64,000 bases of DNA from Microthrixaceae bacterium (GTDB taxonomy: Bacteria > Actinomycetota > Acidimicrobiia > Acidimicrobiales > Microtrichaceae): positions 186,001 through 250,000 of the forward strand of contig JAOSKI010000001.1 of the NCBI GenBank assembly GCA_027493675.1. Reading direction: 5' to 3'. This document shows positions 8,298 through 17,930 of the stretch, one piece after another. A program made the position numbers and the translations under genes. Each line of letters begins with the position of its first letter. The first letter of the stretch is position 1. The notes beneath the pieces are model-generated. The model did not search any database. It was not told where the DNA came from and was given only the letters and a program-made list of their open reading frames with translations.

Positions 8298-9616
8298 TCA
8301 CCAAGCCCGCAGGTACCGGTCCAGTTCGAACCCGGTCACATGGGTGCGGTAGGCGGACCATTCGGCGCGCTTGTTGCGCAGGAACCACTCGAAGATGTGC
8401 TCACCCAGAGCGGCGCGCACAAGGTCGGACTGCTCCATCTCATCCAGAGCCGCCGAGAGGTCGGAGGGCAGGAGCCGTGCGGGCGTGCAGGTGGGTGACT
8501 CGGGGGAGCGCTGTCGACTCGTCTCCGAGTTCGTAGCCGGCGGCCACGCCACGCAGGCCCGCCGCGAGCAGCACCGAGTACGCCAGGTACGGGTTGCATG
8601 CCGGGTCGAGGGGCGCGGTACTCGATCCGGGTGCCCTGAGCCTCCTTGCCTCGCTTGGGGACGGGGACCCTGACCAGCGCAGTGCGGTCGTTGTGCGCCC
8701 ACGAGATGTTCACGGGTGCCTCGTAGCCCGCCACGAGGCGCTTGTAGGAGTTGACCAACTGGTTCGTCACCGCTGTCAGCTCGTGAGCGTGCGCGAGAAC
8801 CCCGGCGATGAAGCTGCGTGCTATGTCCGACAGGCCATCGCGCCTCGGGATCCCAGAAGGCGTTGGCATCGGCCGACCACAGCGAGAGGTGGGTGTGCAT
8901 TCCTGATCCCTGCACCCCCTCCATCGGCTTGGGCATGAATGTCGCGTGCACCCCGTTCGACATGGCTACCTCGCGCACGATCATCCGTAGGGCCATCACG
9001 TTGTCGGCCATGGTCAGCGCGTCGCTGTATCGGAGATCGATCTCATGCTGAGAGGGAGCGTCCTCGTGGAAGGAGTACTCGACGGGGATGCCGGTGGACT
9101 CGAGGCGCTGGATCGTGCGCCTGCGGATGTGGCCGTTGGAGTCGTTGGCCGTGAGGTCGAAGTAACCCGCCTCGTCCAAGGGCTCGGGCGCGGCGCCGCG
9201 CTCGCCCGGTGCGAGGTAGAAGAACTCGATCTCGGGCGCGCACATGAACTCGAACCCTGCATCGGCGGCCGTGGCAAGGTTGCGGCGCAGCACCTGGCGG
9301 GGTCGCCTTCGAAAGGCGTACCGTCGAGGTTGACGATGTCGCAGAACACGCGGGCGGTTGTCTCGCCGTCGTCGCTTGGCATCAGCTGGAACGAGTTGGC
9401 GTCAGGACGTGCGAGTACGTCGCTCTCCTGAATCCGACTGAAGCCGTCGATCGCCGAACCGTCGAACTGGACGCCTTCGTCGAAGGCGGCCTCGAGCTCG
9501 ACCGGCGAGATGGCGAGTGCCTTCAGCTGTCCCAACACGTCGGTGAACCACAGCCGGACCAGGCGCACGCTGCGCTCTTCGACCGTGCGCAGCACGTAGT
9601 CCTGTCTCTGCTGCAT
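8298..9616 (-). CDS. glnA2: Type I glutamine synthetase-like enzyme, GlnA2 type
   Basis: ATG 9616 has GGAGG eight bases upstream and opens MQQRQDYVLRTVEER. Landmarks of the GS-I fold follow: VQFDGSAIDGF, CAPEIEFF, HEDAPSQHEIDLRY, FMPKPMEGVQGSGMHTH, and the C-terminal FLRNKRAEW. The N-terminus and the lack of an adenylylation-type C-terminus fit the GlnA2 subfamily (M. tuberculosis Rv2222c); Streptomyces GlnA2 is reported to glutamylate polyamines, so glutamine synthesis is not certain. The frame breaks near 9300, 8845 and 8610. It heads an operon with glnR and is divergent from glnII. Confidence 0.87.
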
Positions 9617-9658
9617 GGTCTCAACCTCCGGTTCGGTGTCTCTTCGAGTCACTCCTGG

Positions 9659-9686
9659 CCGGACCGACCCACGCTGGTCGGTCCGG
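9659..9686 (-). promoter_or_regulatory. Perfect 11-bp hairpin in the glnA2 leader
   Basis: CCGGACCGACC (9659-9669), a six-base loop, then GGTCGGTCCGG (9676-9686). It lies 43 bases upstream of the glnA2 start, in the likely 5' untranslated region. There is no T-run, so it is not an ordinary terminator. It could be an operator, an attenuator or an mRNA-stabilising element. Confidence 0.5.
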
Positions 9687-9736
9687 GAGCACCCATTCTG
9701 CCATCTGATCGGATCGACTCCCTCGTGGACGGTGGT

Positions 9737-9755
9737 CGTTCACATGCCGTTCACA
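9737..9755 (+). promoter_or_regulatory. Candidate GlnR box upstream of glnII
   Basis: The octamer CGTTCACA occurs twice (9737-9744 and 9748-9755), exactly 11 bp apart, and GAAAC follows at 9772-9776. GlnR is known to bind tandem half-sites spaced by one helical turn with GTNAC/GAAAC character. The position between divergent glnA2 and glnII fits control of both. No binding data; motif match is partial. Confidence 0.45.
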
Positions 9756-9900
9756 ATCGGGCAAAGACGTCGAAACCGGGTCCCGCAACGATGGTCGGGC
9801 ACTCCCAGGATGCATCTGATCCATGCTCGGGGTGTGAGAATCCATACACACGCTGGATCGACACTACGTGCCGACCCATGGAACAAGAAGGTGAGACGCA

Positions 9901-10923
9901 GTGGCGTACAGGGCTGAATACATCTGGATCGACGGAACCGAACCGGTGCCCCTCATCCGCTCCAAGACGAAGGTGCTCCCCGATGGGGCCGAACTGCCGG
10001 TGTGGAACTTCGACGGTTCCTCCACCAACCAGGCACCAGGCGACAACTCCGATTGCATGCTCAAGCCGGTGTTCACCTGCCACGATCCGATCCGCGGCGG
10101 TGATGACGTCCTGGTGCTGTGTGAGGTGACGATGCCGGAGACCGGGGAACCACACGCCACGAACACGCGCTCGGAATGCGCGGTTGTCGCAGAGCGATTC
10201 GCTGAGCACGAACCGTGGTTCGGCATGGAGCAGGAGTACACCTTCTTCGAGGAAGGTCGTCCCCTGGGCTGGCCGACGGAGGGCTACTACTATCCCGCCC
10301 CGCAGGGCCCCTACTACTGCGGTGTGGGGGCAATCGAGATCGCCGGACGCGACATCGTGGAGGCCCACACCACCGCGTGCATGAAGGCCGGTCTGGCCAT
10401 CTCGGGCACCAATGCCGAGGTGATGCTAGGACAGTGGGAGTTCCAGATCGGTCCGCTGGGGCCCCTGGAAGTGGGTGACCAGATGTGGATGGCGCGTTAC
10501 CTGCTGTTCCGCATTGCGGAGGACTTCGGCGTCAACGCTTCGATCTCGGCGAAGCCCATCAAGGGAGACTGGAACGGTGCCGGGTGCCACACCAACTTCT
10601 CCACCAACGCAATGCGTGAGGGCTACGACCCGATCATCGCCGCCTGCGAGGCACTCGGCGCGCCGGGCAAGGTCGAGGAGCATCTCGGTGGTTATGGCCA
10701 CGGCTACGAGGACCGCCTGACCGGCCTCCACGAGACCGCCCATTTCTCGGAGTACCGCTATGGCGTGGGTGACCGAGGGGCGTCGATCCGCATCCCGTGG
10801 CAGGTGGAGCAGGACAAGAAGGGCTACATCGAGGATCGCCGTCCGAACGCCAACTGCGACCCCTACGTGGTGGCGAGGATCATGACCAACACGGTCTGTT
10901 CGGCCATAGAACCCACCTCCTGA
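9901..10923 (+). CDS. glnII: Type II (eukaryote-like) glutamine synthetase
   Basis: Uninterrupted 340-residue protein, normal for GS-II. GTG 9901 (AYRAEYIWIDGTEP) follows AAGGTGAG. Diagnostic motifs are WNFDGSSTNQAPG near residue 37, the Glu/metal site GMEQEYTFF, GQWEFQIGP, GCHTNFSTNAMR and DRGASIRIP. It condenses glutamate and ammonium to glutamine using ATP; GS-II in actinobacteria is expressed when nitrogen is scarce and is under GlnR in Streptomyces. The upstream CGTTCACA direct repeat fits that. This is one of the few long genes here without a frame break. Confidence 0.97.
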   Translation: MAYRAEYIWIDGTEPVPLIRSKTKVLPDGAELPVWNFDGSSTNQAPGDNSDCMLKPVFTCHDPIRGGDDVLVLCEVTMPETGEPHATNTRSECAVVAERFAEHEPWFGMEQEYTFFEEGRPLGWPTEGYYYPAPQGPYYCGVGAIEIAGRDIVEAHTTACMKAGLAISGTNAEVMLGQWEFQIGPLGPLEVGDQMWMARYLLFRIAEDFGVNASISAKPIKGDWNGAGCHTNFSTNAMREGYDPIIAACEALGAPGKVEEHLGGYGHGYEDRLTGLHETAHFSEYRYGVGDRGASIRIPWQVEQDKKGYIEDRRPNANCDPYVVARIMTNTVCSAIEPTS

Positions 10924-10947
10924 CACATGAGGCCCAACCTGTAGGGT
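10920..10947 (+). promoter_or_regulatory. Leaderless promoter of nadE
   Basis: CTGACA (10920-10925), 16 bases, then TAGGGT (10942-10947), six bases before GTG 10954. The -35 overlaps the glnII stop codon. Predicted transcription starts on the start codon. Confidence 0.55.
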
Positions 10948-10953
10948 TGACCG

Positions 10954-12683
10954 GTGCTGATCGAACCGTCAGGCCGGGAATCCCTGCGGGTTGGGCTGTG
11001 CCAGATCAACACGGTGGTGGGAGACCTGACGGGCAACGCCGAACGCGTTCTCGCAGGCTACGAACGTGCCGAGGCCGCAGGGGCCGACGTGGCGCTGTTC
11101 CCCGAACTGGCGATCACCGGGTATCCACCTGAGGACCTGCTGTTGAAGCCGGGCTTCCTCAGCGCCGCCGCGGCGGCCATGCAGACCGTAGTGGACGAGG
11201 TCACCGGTCACTGCACGGCCGTGGTGGGTTGGGTCGAAGGTCGACTCCCACAACACGACGAGAGCCGCCGGAGCAGCGGGCCCTTCAACGCGGCGGCTGT
11301 GATCCAGCAGGGCCGCCTGGTGCACAGCTACCGCAAGCAGGCTCTGCCCAACTACGGAGTGTTCGACGAACAGCGCTACTTCGAGCCGGGATCGGACAAC
11401 CAGCCGCTGTACCGCATCGGTGGTGTGGTCGTTGGTGTGTCCGTGTGCGAGGACATCTGGGTACGTGAGGGGCCGACCGAACAGGTTGCCCGTGACGGCG
11501 CCCGGTTGATCCTCAACATCAACGCGTCACCGTTCTGCTCGGACCGTCAGAGCCAACGTCAGTCGACTGTGACCCAACGAGTACGGCGTACCGGTGTTCC
11601 CGTGGTGTACGTGAACCAGGTGGGTGCACAGGACGACCTGATCTTCGACGGAGGTTCGATGGCGGTGACCGTGGACGGTCCACTGGTTCGGGCGCGGCGC
11701 TTCGTTGAGGACTCCGTCGTGGTCGACGTTCCACTGGCCGCGGAGACTCGGCCGCGACGCCATGTGGTGGAGGTGAGCGAGCCTTCCCCGCAGTCGGCAC
11801 CCAGGATGGAGCCGGCGGGCCTGGCGCCGTCGCCGGAGGGTCTCGAAGAGCTCTGGGAGGCCCTGTGCCTGGGAACCGCTGACTACGTGTCCAAGAACGG
11901 GTTCTCAGAGGTCGTCGTTGGCCTCTCCGGTGGTGTGGACTCCGCTCTGGTGGCCGCGATTGCCACTGACGCTCTCGGTTCCGCCAACACCCATGTGGTG
12001 TTGATGCCGTCACGCTTCTCCAGTGATCACTCGGTGGAGGATGCGACCCGGCTCGCGTCCAACCTGAACCTGGATGCACGCACGATTCCATAGAGCCCGC
12101 ACACAGCGCGCTGCTCGGGATGCTCGCGCCGTCATTCGAAGGCCACCCCGAGGACCTCACAGAGGAGAACCTCCAGAGCCGCATCCGGGGAGTGGTTCTG
12201 ATGGCACTGTCAAACAAGTTCGGCTGGCTGGTGCTGACCACCGGGAACAAGAGCGAGACGGCAGTCGGCTACTCGACGCTCTACGGCGACACCGCAGGCG
12301 CGCTTGCTGTCATCAAGGACCTCCCCAAGCTCACCGTCTACGACCTGTGTCGCTGGCGGAACTCACAGGCGGGTGGGCCGTGGATCCCCGAGGAGATACT
12401 CGACAAGGCCCCATCGGCCGAGCTGCGACACGGCCAGCGCGACGACCAGAGCCTGCCTCCCTACGAGGTGTTGGATCCGCTCATCGAGGAGTACGTGGAT
12501 GGGGACCTCAGCGCCACCGAACTGGTCGAGCGTGGTTTCGACGCGGACCTGGTCCGGCGTGTTGCCGCAATGGTCGACCGGGCCGAGTACAAGCGCCGAC
12601 AGTCGCCGCCGGGCCTGCGGGTGTCGGCCAAGGCCTTCGGACGTGACCGGCGACTGCCGATCACCAATGCCTACAGGTCCTGA
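10954..12683 (+). CDS. nadE: Glutamine-dependent NAD+ synthetase
   Basis: Two-domain enzyme. Residues ~12-270 are the nitrilase-type glutaminase: Glu in FPELAITGYPP, Lys in YRKQALPNYGVFDE and the nucleophile Cys in VSVCEDIW. The C-terminal ammonia-ligase domain begins at ~residue 305 with the PP-loop VGLSGGVDSAL and includes TTGNKSE and STLYGDTAGA. A single frame break near 12090 joins the two parts (LDARTIP to EPAHSALL). It amidates nicotinic acid adenine dinucleotide, the last step of NAD synthesis; nadB and nadC lie 40 kb downstream. The start GTG 10954 is supported by the leaderless -10. Confidence 0.95.
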
Positions 12684-12703
12684 AGCCCCAGCCCAGGGCG
12701 GTC

Positions 12704-13167
12704 TCAGATGGTGCTCCGCACCACTTCTCTGTCTGCGTTGACTGCATCCAGGCGTTGTAGGGCTTCGGCGACACACTCCAACTGGTGTGGATCCAAGTTC
12801 GCTGTCACGTATCGCTCCACCCCCACGCCGGTGAACGACCGCAGCGGCGCTGTGGCGGGAGAGTCCTTGTGAGGTGAGTCGGGCGTTGATCCCGCGTCGG
12901 TCTGCGTCGCATGCCTCGCGAACCACCAGACCGCGCCGCACAAGGGGTGTCGAAGCGGCGGGTCAGTCCGCTTGGCGACAGGCGCACGAGTGCAGCCAGC
13001 TCGTTCATGCGGATGGTCAGGTTCTCGGCCCTGGAAAGGTGGTCGAGCACCTCGAACTCGGCAAGGCCCATGTCGGTCTCGCTGTTGAGGTCGCGGTCCA
13101 ATCGCTCTGTGATGCGTGCATGTGCGGCCAGCAGGGCCTGCCATGCGTCGGCGGAGGTCGTTGTCAT
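12704..13167 (-). CDS. MarR-family transcriptional regulator
   Basis: About 154 residues. ATG 13167 has GAGGAA upstream. The helix-turn-helix region reads MGLAEFEVLDHLS, LTIRMNELAALVRLSPSGLTRRFDTL, followed by a wing with RRGLVVREACDADRR. Frame breaks near 12955 and 12865 separate the DNA-binding part from the C-terminal dimer helices (ERYVTANLDPHQLECVAEALQRLDAV). Ligand and targets are unknown. It is convergent with nadE (20-bp gap) and divergent from the unknown gene at 13328. Confidence 0.78.
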
Positions 13168-13327
13168 CTGAGTTCCTCAAGGGTGTCCGTGGTGGTCGCC
13201 CACACGAGACAATGTGATTGAGAACTGCAATGATACACCTGTGCCCTTGCGTTGTCTCCGCGCTCCTGGGTTGGCCATGAGGTGGGCGCGATGCGATCGG
13301 CGGGCGTGCTGCCCGTAGCCTCTGGTC

Positions 13328-13902
13328 ATGGACGACACCGGGCACGTGGCACCTCGGTTCCGGAACCTCAGCCACGTCGAGAGCTCAGGCTCATCGGAGT
13401 CCACCGAGGTGTGGGCACGGGCTCTTCGTGTTGACGGGCCGTTGGTCCGTCCAGGCCGCGGTTGGCCCGGACCCGCACGGCGTGGCGGATTTCTTCGCCA
13501 CGCAGTCGGCGATCCATGGCTGGAGGCTCGCCGAATGGGAGCGACGTTCGCCGAGTGCGGCGGGAGCACCCGAGTCCGTTGATCCCACGGGGTGGAACCA
13601 GGCCTTGGCCGTGGCCGACTCAGCGGCCACGACTCGCGCTCGTCTGGCCTGCTGGTACCAGGTGCTGGCGGTGCACCTGGCCGCCCGCTACAGGCGCCAT
13701 CTGGCGATGACCTCGCCTCTTGCCGACGGGGGGTGAGGCGAGGTGGCTGGGCATCGCGCAGGGAGATGTGCTCGATGGCGTCGTCCAAGGTGCCGTGCTC
13801 GCCGCACGGTGTGAGATGCCCGATGATCCCGGTCGATCGGCCGCTGATGTGGCCGAAGTCGTGGCTGCCTGTCTGGTCCCGCTCCTCGAGCTCGGGTACT
13901 GA
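13328..13902 (+). CDS. Conserved-looking protein of unknown function
   Basis: About 190 residues after correcting breaks near 13425 and 13728. ATG 13328 is preceded by TAGCCT at exactly six bases, the leaderless pattern, which supports a real gene. Recognisable features: a hydrophilic Ser/Glu-rich start, a Trp-rich middle (WRLAEWERR, GWNQALAVAD, ACWYQVLAVHLAARYRRHL) and an alanine-rich helical end (DVAEVVAACLVPLLELGY). No domain is recognised. It could be a helical-bundle protein; function is not guessed. Confidence 0.5.
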
Positions 13903-14262
13903 GGAGTCGCAGCGAAGGATGTGGCCGGGTCGGTTCCTGCGATCGCGTGGCCCGAACGCCGGTGTTACTTCGGTCACAGTCGACCGAGCAAGGAATCCGG
14001 CCGGTCACAACAAGGTTGACTTCCTGCTGCAGTTGGTTCACCGTCCCAGGTGAGAGATTCGCAGCTGTACGGACGGCAGACCACAGATGAAGTCATGGGC
14101 AAAGCTTCAGCGCGGATGAGGATCTTGGAGAAATCCCGACTTGTAGGACTTGACTCCGTCCGTAGAGTGAGAGATCGCCGTCGTGAGGGACCGTCGCACC
14201 CCTCATGACGACTGGCCCATGTGGCAATTCCCCGGGAAGAGGCGACGAGAAGAAGGTGAACG
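13903..14262. other. Intergenic region before the sigma factor gene
   Basis: No convincing gene in either strand. It holds the candidate sigma-gene promoter at 14141-14168 and an ~88-base leader. The remainder (13903-14140) shows no repeat or RNA structure I recognise. Confidence 0.4.
14141..14168 (+). promoter_or_regulatory. Candidate promoter of the sigma factor gene
   Basis: TTGTAG (14141-14146) and TAGAGT (14163-14168) are separated by 16 bases. Transcription would start near 14175. A second TTGACT at 14150-14155 is too close to the -10 to serve it. Confidence 0.4.
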
Positions 14263-15204
14263 GTGGCCAAGGATCGGAGTGGAACGTGACGAGGAAGACC
14301 TCGTAAGGCTCTACCTGACCGACATCGGGCAGTACCAACTGCTCACGAAGGACGACGAGGTCGAGCTCGCCCAGGCGATCGAGGCCGGCGCAGCTGCGCG
14401 TGCTGAGTTGGAGGAACAAGGTCGCAGCGTCTCGCCGGCTCGGCGCCGTGAGCTGCGCAAGCTCTCACGTGCCGGTGAGGCCGCGGAGCGCCGTTTCGTG
14501 CAGTCAACCTGCGGCTGGTGGTGTCGATCGCGAAGAAGTACCAGGCCTCCGGCCTCCCGTTGCTGGACCTGATCCAGGAGGGGCAACCTGGGTCTCATGC
14601 ACGCGGTCGAGAAGTTCGACTGGCGCAAGGGCTTCAAGTTCTCCACGTACGCCACCTGGTGGATCCGTCAGGCAATCACCCGAGGTATCGCCAACACGGG
14701 CCGGACCATCAGGCTGCCGGTTCATGCTGGTGACACCCTTGCTCGCCTTCAGAAGGCGAGGGCTCGCCTGGAGCTCAAGTACGGCAGGCCCGCCACCCTG
14801 GCGGAGCTCAGCCGCGAGGTGGAGATGCCCGAGGACAAGGTAACCGAGGCGCTGCGCTTCGCCGCAGAGCCGCTCTCGCTCTCTCGGAGCCCCTGCGCGA
14901 GGACGGTGATGCCGAGCTCGGAGACGTCGTGGAGGATCGCAGCGTCGAGTCGCCATTCGAGGTTGCCGCGACCGCACTGCTTCCGGAGGAGATCAGCCGC
15001 TTGCTGTCGCCGTTGGACGAGCGCGAGCGTGAGATCCTGAAGCTTCGCTTCGGTCTGGACCGGGGTGAGGCGCGCACCCTCGAAGAGGTCGGCGAGCACT
15101 TCAATCTGACCCGTGAGCGGATCCGGCAGATCGAGGCTCGGGCAATGTCGAAGTTGAGGCATCCCTCGAGTGACACCGGAGCACGCGACCTCCTGGCGGT
15201 CTGA
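14263..15204 (+). CDS. RNA polymerase sigma-70 factor, primary/primary-like group
   Basis: About 313 residues with regions 1.2 to 4.2 present: 1.2 ([32 protein letters not shown]), 2 ([47 protein letters not shown]), 3 ([10 protein letters not shown]) and 4 ([35 protein letters not shown]). Region 1.1 is missing, so it may be a SigB/HrdD-type paralogue rather than the housekeeping sigma. The start is uncertain: GTG 14263 has AAGGTG upstream but needs one base correction near 14275; GTG/ATG codons at 14183 or 14220 are alternatives. Further breaks near 14505, 14587 and 14883. Confidence 0.9.
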
Positions 15205-15342
15205 GGAGGCGGGCGGTACACCCCAGGGTCCGTCCATCGGTGATACCTGCAGCGCGGTGAATCGCGCTCCCGTGGGCCTATTGCCGGTAGGGGGCTCTCC
15301 TTCCGTGGCCGCGCCTGGACTTCTCCCGGGTTCTTCACGGGT

Positions 15343-15361
15343 TGCCCGCGCACCGCGGGCA
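15343..15361 (+). terminator. GC hairpin between the sigma gene and the Tad operon
   Basis: TGCCCGCG (15343-15350), loop CAC, CGCGGGCA (15354-15361): a perfect 8-bp stem about 140 bases after the sigma stop codon. There is no T-run, as is common in actinobacterial terminators. The function is inferred from position. Confidence 0.4.
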
Positions 15362-15370
15362 CCTGTCAAC

Positions 15371-15415
15371 CGGGTCGATCGACCCGCTGACGGGGTCCTT
15401 CGGCGCGTCTAGCGT
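15371..15415 (+). promoter_or_regulatory. Tad operon promoter with abutting 16-bp palindrome
   Basis: CTGACG (15387-15392), 17 bases, TAGCGT (15410-15415) form a good promoter for the pilus operon. Immediately upstream, 15371-15386 is a perfect 16-bp palindrome (CGGGTCGATCGACCCG) touching the -35, placed where an activator or repressor dimer would bind. The regulator is unknown. Confidence 0.5.
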
Positions 15416-15482
15416 CGGTTCCCTTCCCCAAGACGGGCGCCGTGGTCGGGCTTGCCGGCCCGGCCTGCAAGGGGAGGAAGAG

Positions 15483-16161
15483 ATGCTCATCACGTGTTGG
15501 TCCGTGAAGGGAGGCTCGGGGGTCTCGGTGGTCTCGGCTGCTTTGGCAGGCCTGCTGGCGCAGCGGCACGGCGGGGGCGCGATAGTGGATCTGGGTGGCG
15601 ATCAGCCGGCGGTGCTCAGAGTGTCCGAGCCGAGCGGACCCGGGGTTCTCGACTGGTGTGCCAGCACCGCGGGTGCGGAGCAACTCGCTCGTCTGGCGCT
15701 CGAGGTGGCCGGCGACCTGTTGCTGGTTCCCCGAGGCAAGGGCCCTCAAGTCGTTCAAGCCGATCGGGCGACGGAGCTGGCACAGGCCCTCGCGGATCTC
15801 GCACCCGTGGTGGTGGTGGATGCGGGCCTGCCGCTGACGGCGGCGCACCAGGAAGGAAGGTCCGTTTGGCGAGGAGCCTCACGCTGTCTTCCTGCGACGA
15901 CATGGGAGCTCCCTGTTCGTGACACGGGCCTGCTACCTGGCGCTGCGCAGGGTGAAGGCGCTGCAGGTCGCGGCGGATGGAGTGATCATCGTCGACGAAC
16001 CGGGAAGGGCCCTGGACGCCAAGGACGTCTCCGGGGTGCTGGACCTTCCCGTGGTTGGTGTGGTGGAGGCGGATCCGCAGGTGTCCAGGGCGGTCGACTC
16101 GGGGACGTTGCTGAGGCGTATCCCTTCGAGCCTGGCCAGGGGGTTGCGTCATGCCGGCTGA
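15483..16161 (+). CDS. CpaE-like (MinD/ParA-fold) ATPase of the Tad pilus locus
   Basis: ATG 15483 follows GGGGAGGAAG. The N-terminus has the deviant Walker A CWSVKGGSGVSV, then VVDAGLP-type strands and, after a break near 15850-15900, a C-terminal half (LFVTRACYLALRRV, DGVIIVDEPGRALDAKDV, VVGVVEADPQVSRAVDSGTLLRR) typical of CpaE/TadZ and the actinobacterial Ssd proteins (Rv3660c). CpaE-type proteins place the pilus machine at a cell site; Ssd has also been linked to septum placement. At ~225 residues it lacks the N-terminal receiver-like domain of longer members. It overlaps the tadA start by 11 bases. Confidence 0.8.
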
Positions 16162-17268
16162 GCTCCCGCCGGTTCTGAACGACGAAGCGAGGGCACGGAT
16201 CACCGAGCGGTTCCGCTCCGAGGTGGGACCACTCGCGGATCCACGAGAACGCCTGCGTGAGCTCGTCGGGTCGGAAGCACCGTTGCTGGGACCCGAGACA
16301 GCGGCCGCGCTCGCCGGCGATCTGATGGATGAGCTCCATGGTCTCGGAGCCCTGGAGCGGATCCTCTTGGACGACGCGGTGACCGATGTCTTCGTGGACG
16401 GACCGGGCCTCGTGAGAGTGGAGCGCGGCGGTCGTCTGGAGGCCACTGGGACCGCTCTCACGAGAGAGGAGATCCACACGGTGGTTCAGCGTCTCGTCAT
16501 GCCACTCGGCCTGAGGGCCGACCGGAGCCACCCGATCGTCGACGCACGTCGAGCGGACGGCACCCGCGTTGCGGTCGTCATGCGCCCCGGTTGCGCCTGA
16601 GGGACCGCTCGTCGCCCTGCGGCGTCACAGCAGTCTGGGCTTCGAGCTCGACCGGTTCGGGGAACCGGCGGCGGTCGAAGTCCTGCAGTCGACGCTCGAT
16701 CGTCGCAACAACGTGGTGGTCTACGGGGCCACAGGGGCAGGCAAGACGGCGCTGTTGAACAGCCTCTGCGCCCGGTTGTCCTCCGGCGAACGCATCGTGT
16801 TGGTCGAGGACACAGCCGAACTGCGTCCGCATGGCCCGACTGTGGTGCGTCTCGAGGCGCGTGCAGGCACTGTGGAAGGCGCAGGTCGCACCGACATGCG
16901 CGCACTGGTTCGCGCGGCACTACGGTTGCGGCCCGACCGGATCGTGGTCGGCGAGGTGCGCGGGGCCGAGGCGGCCGACATGATCTGGGCACTGAGCACC
17001 GGTCACCGCGGATCGATGTCCACCCTCCCGCGGATGGACCCGCCGACGCGCTGGCCCGTCTCGAGGTGATGGTCGTAATGGGCCTGGGCGACTCGGTACC
17101 CCTCAGTGCCGCCCGGGCGCAGGTACGCAACGCGATCGATGTCCTGGTGGGTGTGGAACGTGATTCGCAGGGCGCACGTCGCGTCCGTCGCATCGACACC
17201 TGCTCACCCGGGGGTTCAGAGATCCTCTACGAAGATGCGTCGCGTCGGATCACAGGGGTGGATCGTGA
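16151..17268 (+). CDS. tadA: TadA/CpaF secretion ATPase
   Basis: ATG 16151 begins PAELPPVLNDEAR. The N-terminal domain (LLDDAVTDVFVDGPG) leads to the Walker A VVYGATGAGKTALLNSL, the Asp-box VLVEDTAELRP, the His-box region and RPDRIVVGEVRGAEA, all hallmarks of the PilT/VirB11/CpaF family that powers Tad pilus assembly. Breaks lie near 16600 and 17035. The frame as given runs past the next gene's start; a one-base correction near 17255 would end it at TGA 17268 with a GTGA overlap to tadB, the junction style seen across this operon. The exact C-terminus is therefore uncertain. Confidence 0.9.
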
Positions 17269-17930
17269 CGCCGATGGCGATCATCGGTCTGGCCGTGGGC
17301 CTTGCGGCACTGCTGCTCAAGCGGCGTTCCGAGCGCAGGAGCGAGGGGTCCGATCCGCGCCGTGTGCTGGGCTCGGTCGCGGCCACCCTCGCACGGGGAG
17401 TGTCGGCAGGGATGACCCCGGCGGAGTCCCTCTCGGCGGCCGCTGACCGCTTCGGCGGTGTCGTGGGAGAGCACCTGCGCGCGATGCGCCACCTGCTTGC
17501 TCGCGGAGTGACGTTGGATCAGGCGTTGCTCGACTGGGTCGATCGGACGCGTGAATGCCGCGCCGGGCCCTTCACCCGGCAGCGGCATCCCGATCCCGAC
17601 GACGTCGAGCTCCTGGTCAGCGCGATCCGCTTCAGCGAGCCACAGGGCGCCGGTCTGATCGAGGCCTTCGAAGGAGTTGCCGTAGCGCTGATGGACCGAG
17701 CGGAGCTCGACAGCGAGGTCCGGGCCTTGACGAGCCAGGCCTGGGCGTCGGTGAGCGTGCTGTGCTCTCTGCCTGCAGTGGGTCTCGTGATGGTCGGGGC
17801 GATTGCTCCGTCGGTGCTGGGCGTTCTCGTGGGCACGCGCTTGGGGGTGGCCTGCCTTGGAGTCGCCGTTGTGTTGGATGCGGCTGCGGTTTGTCTGGCT
17901 CGCCGACTCGTGGCCTGGGTGCAGCGGTGA
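17265..17930 (+). CDS. tadB: TadB-like pilus platform membrane protein (T2SSF domain)
   Basis: About 221 residues, read from GTG 17265 without a frame break. An N-terminal membrane helix (MAIIGLAVGLAALLL) is followed by the T2SSF helical domain (ARGVSAGMTPAESLSAA, LVSAIRFSEPQGAGLIEAFEGVA) and two C-terminal membrane helices. TadB and TadC form the inner membrane platform on which the pilin is polymerised. It overlaps tadA and tadC by GTGA junctions. It is shorter than proteobacterial TadB, as usual in actinobacteria (Rv3658c-like). Confidence 0.85.
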   Translation: MTPMAIIGLAVGLAALLLKRRSERRSEGSDPRRVLGSVAATLARGVSAGMTPAESLSAAADRFGGVVGEHLRAMRHLLARGVTLDQALLDWVDRTRECRAGPFTRQRHPDPDDVELLVSAIRFSEPQGAGLIEAFEGVAVALMDRAELDSEVRALTSQAWASVSVLCSLPAVGLVMVGAIAPSVLGVLVGTRLGVACLGVAVVLDAAAVCLARRLVAWVQR

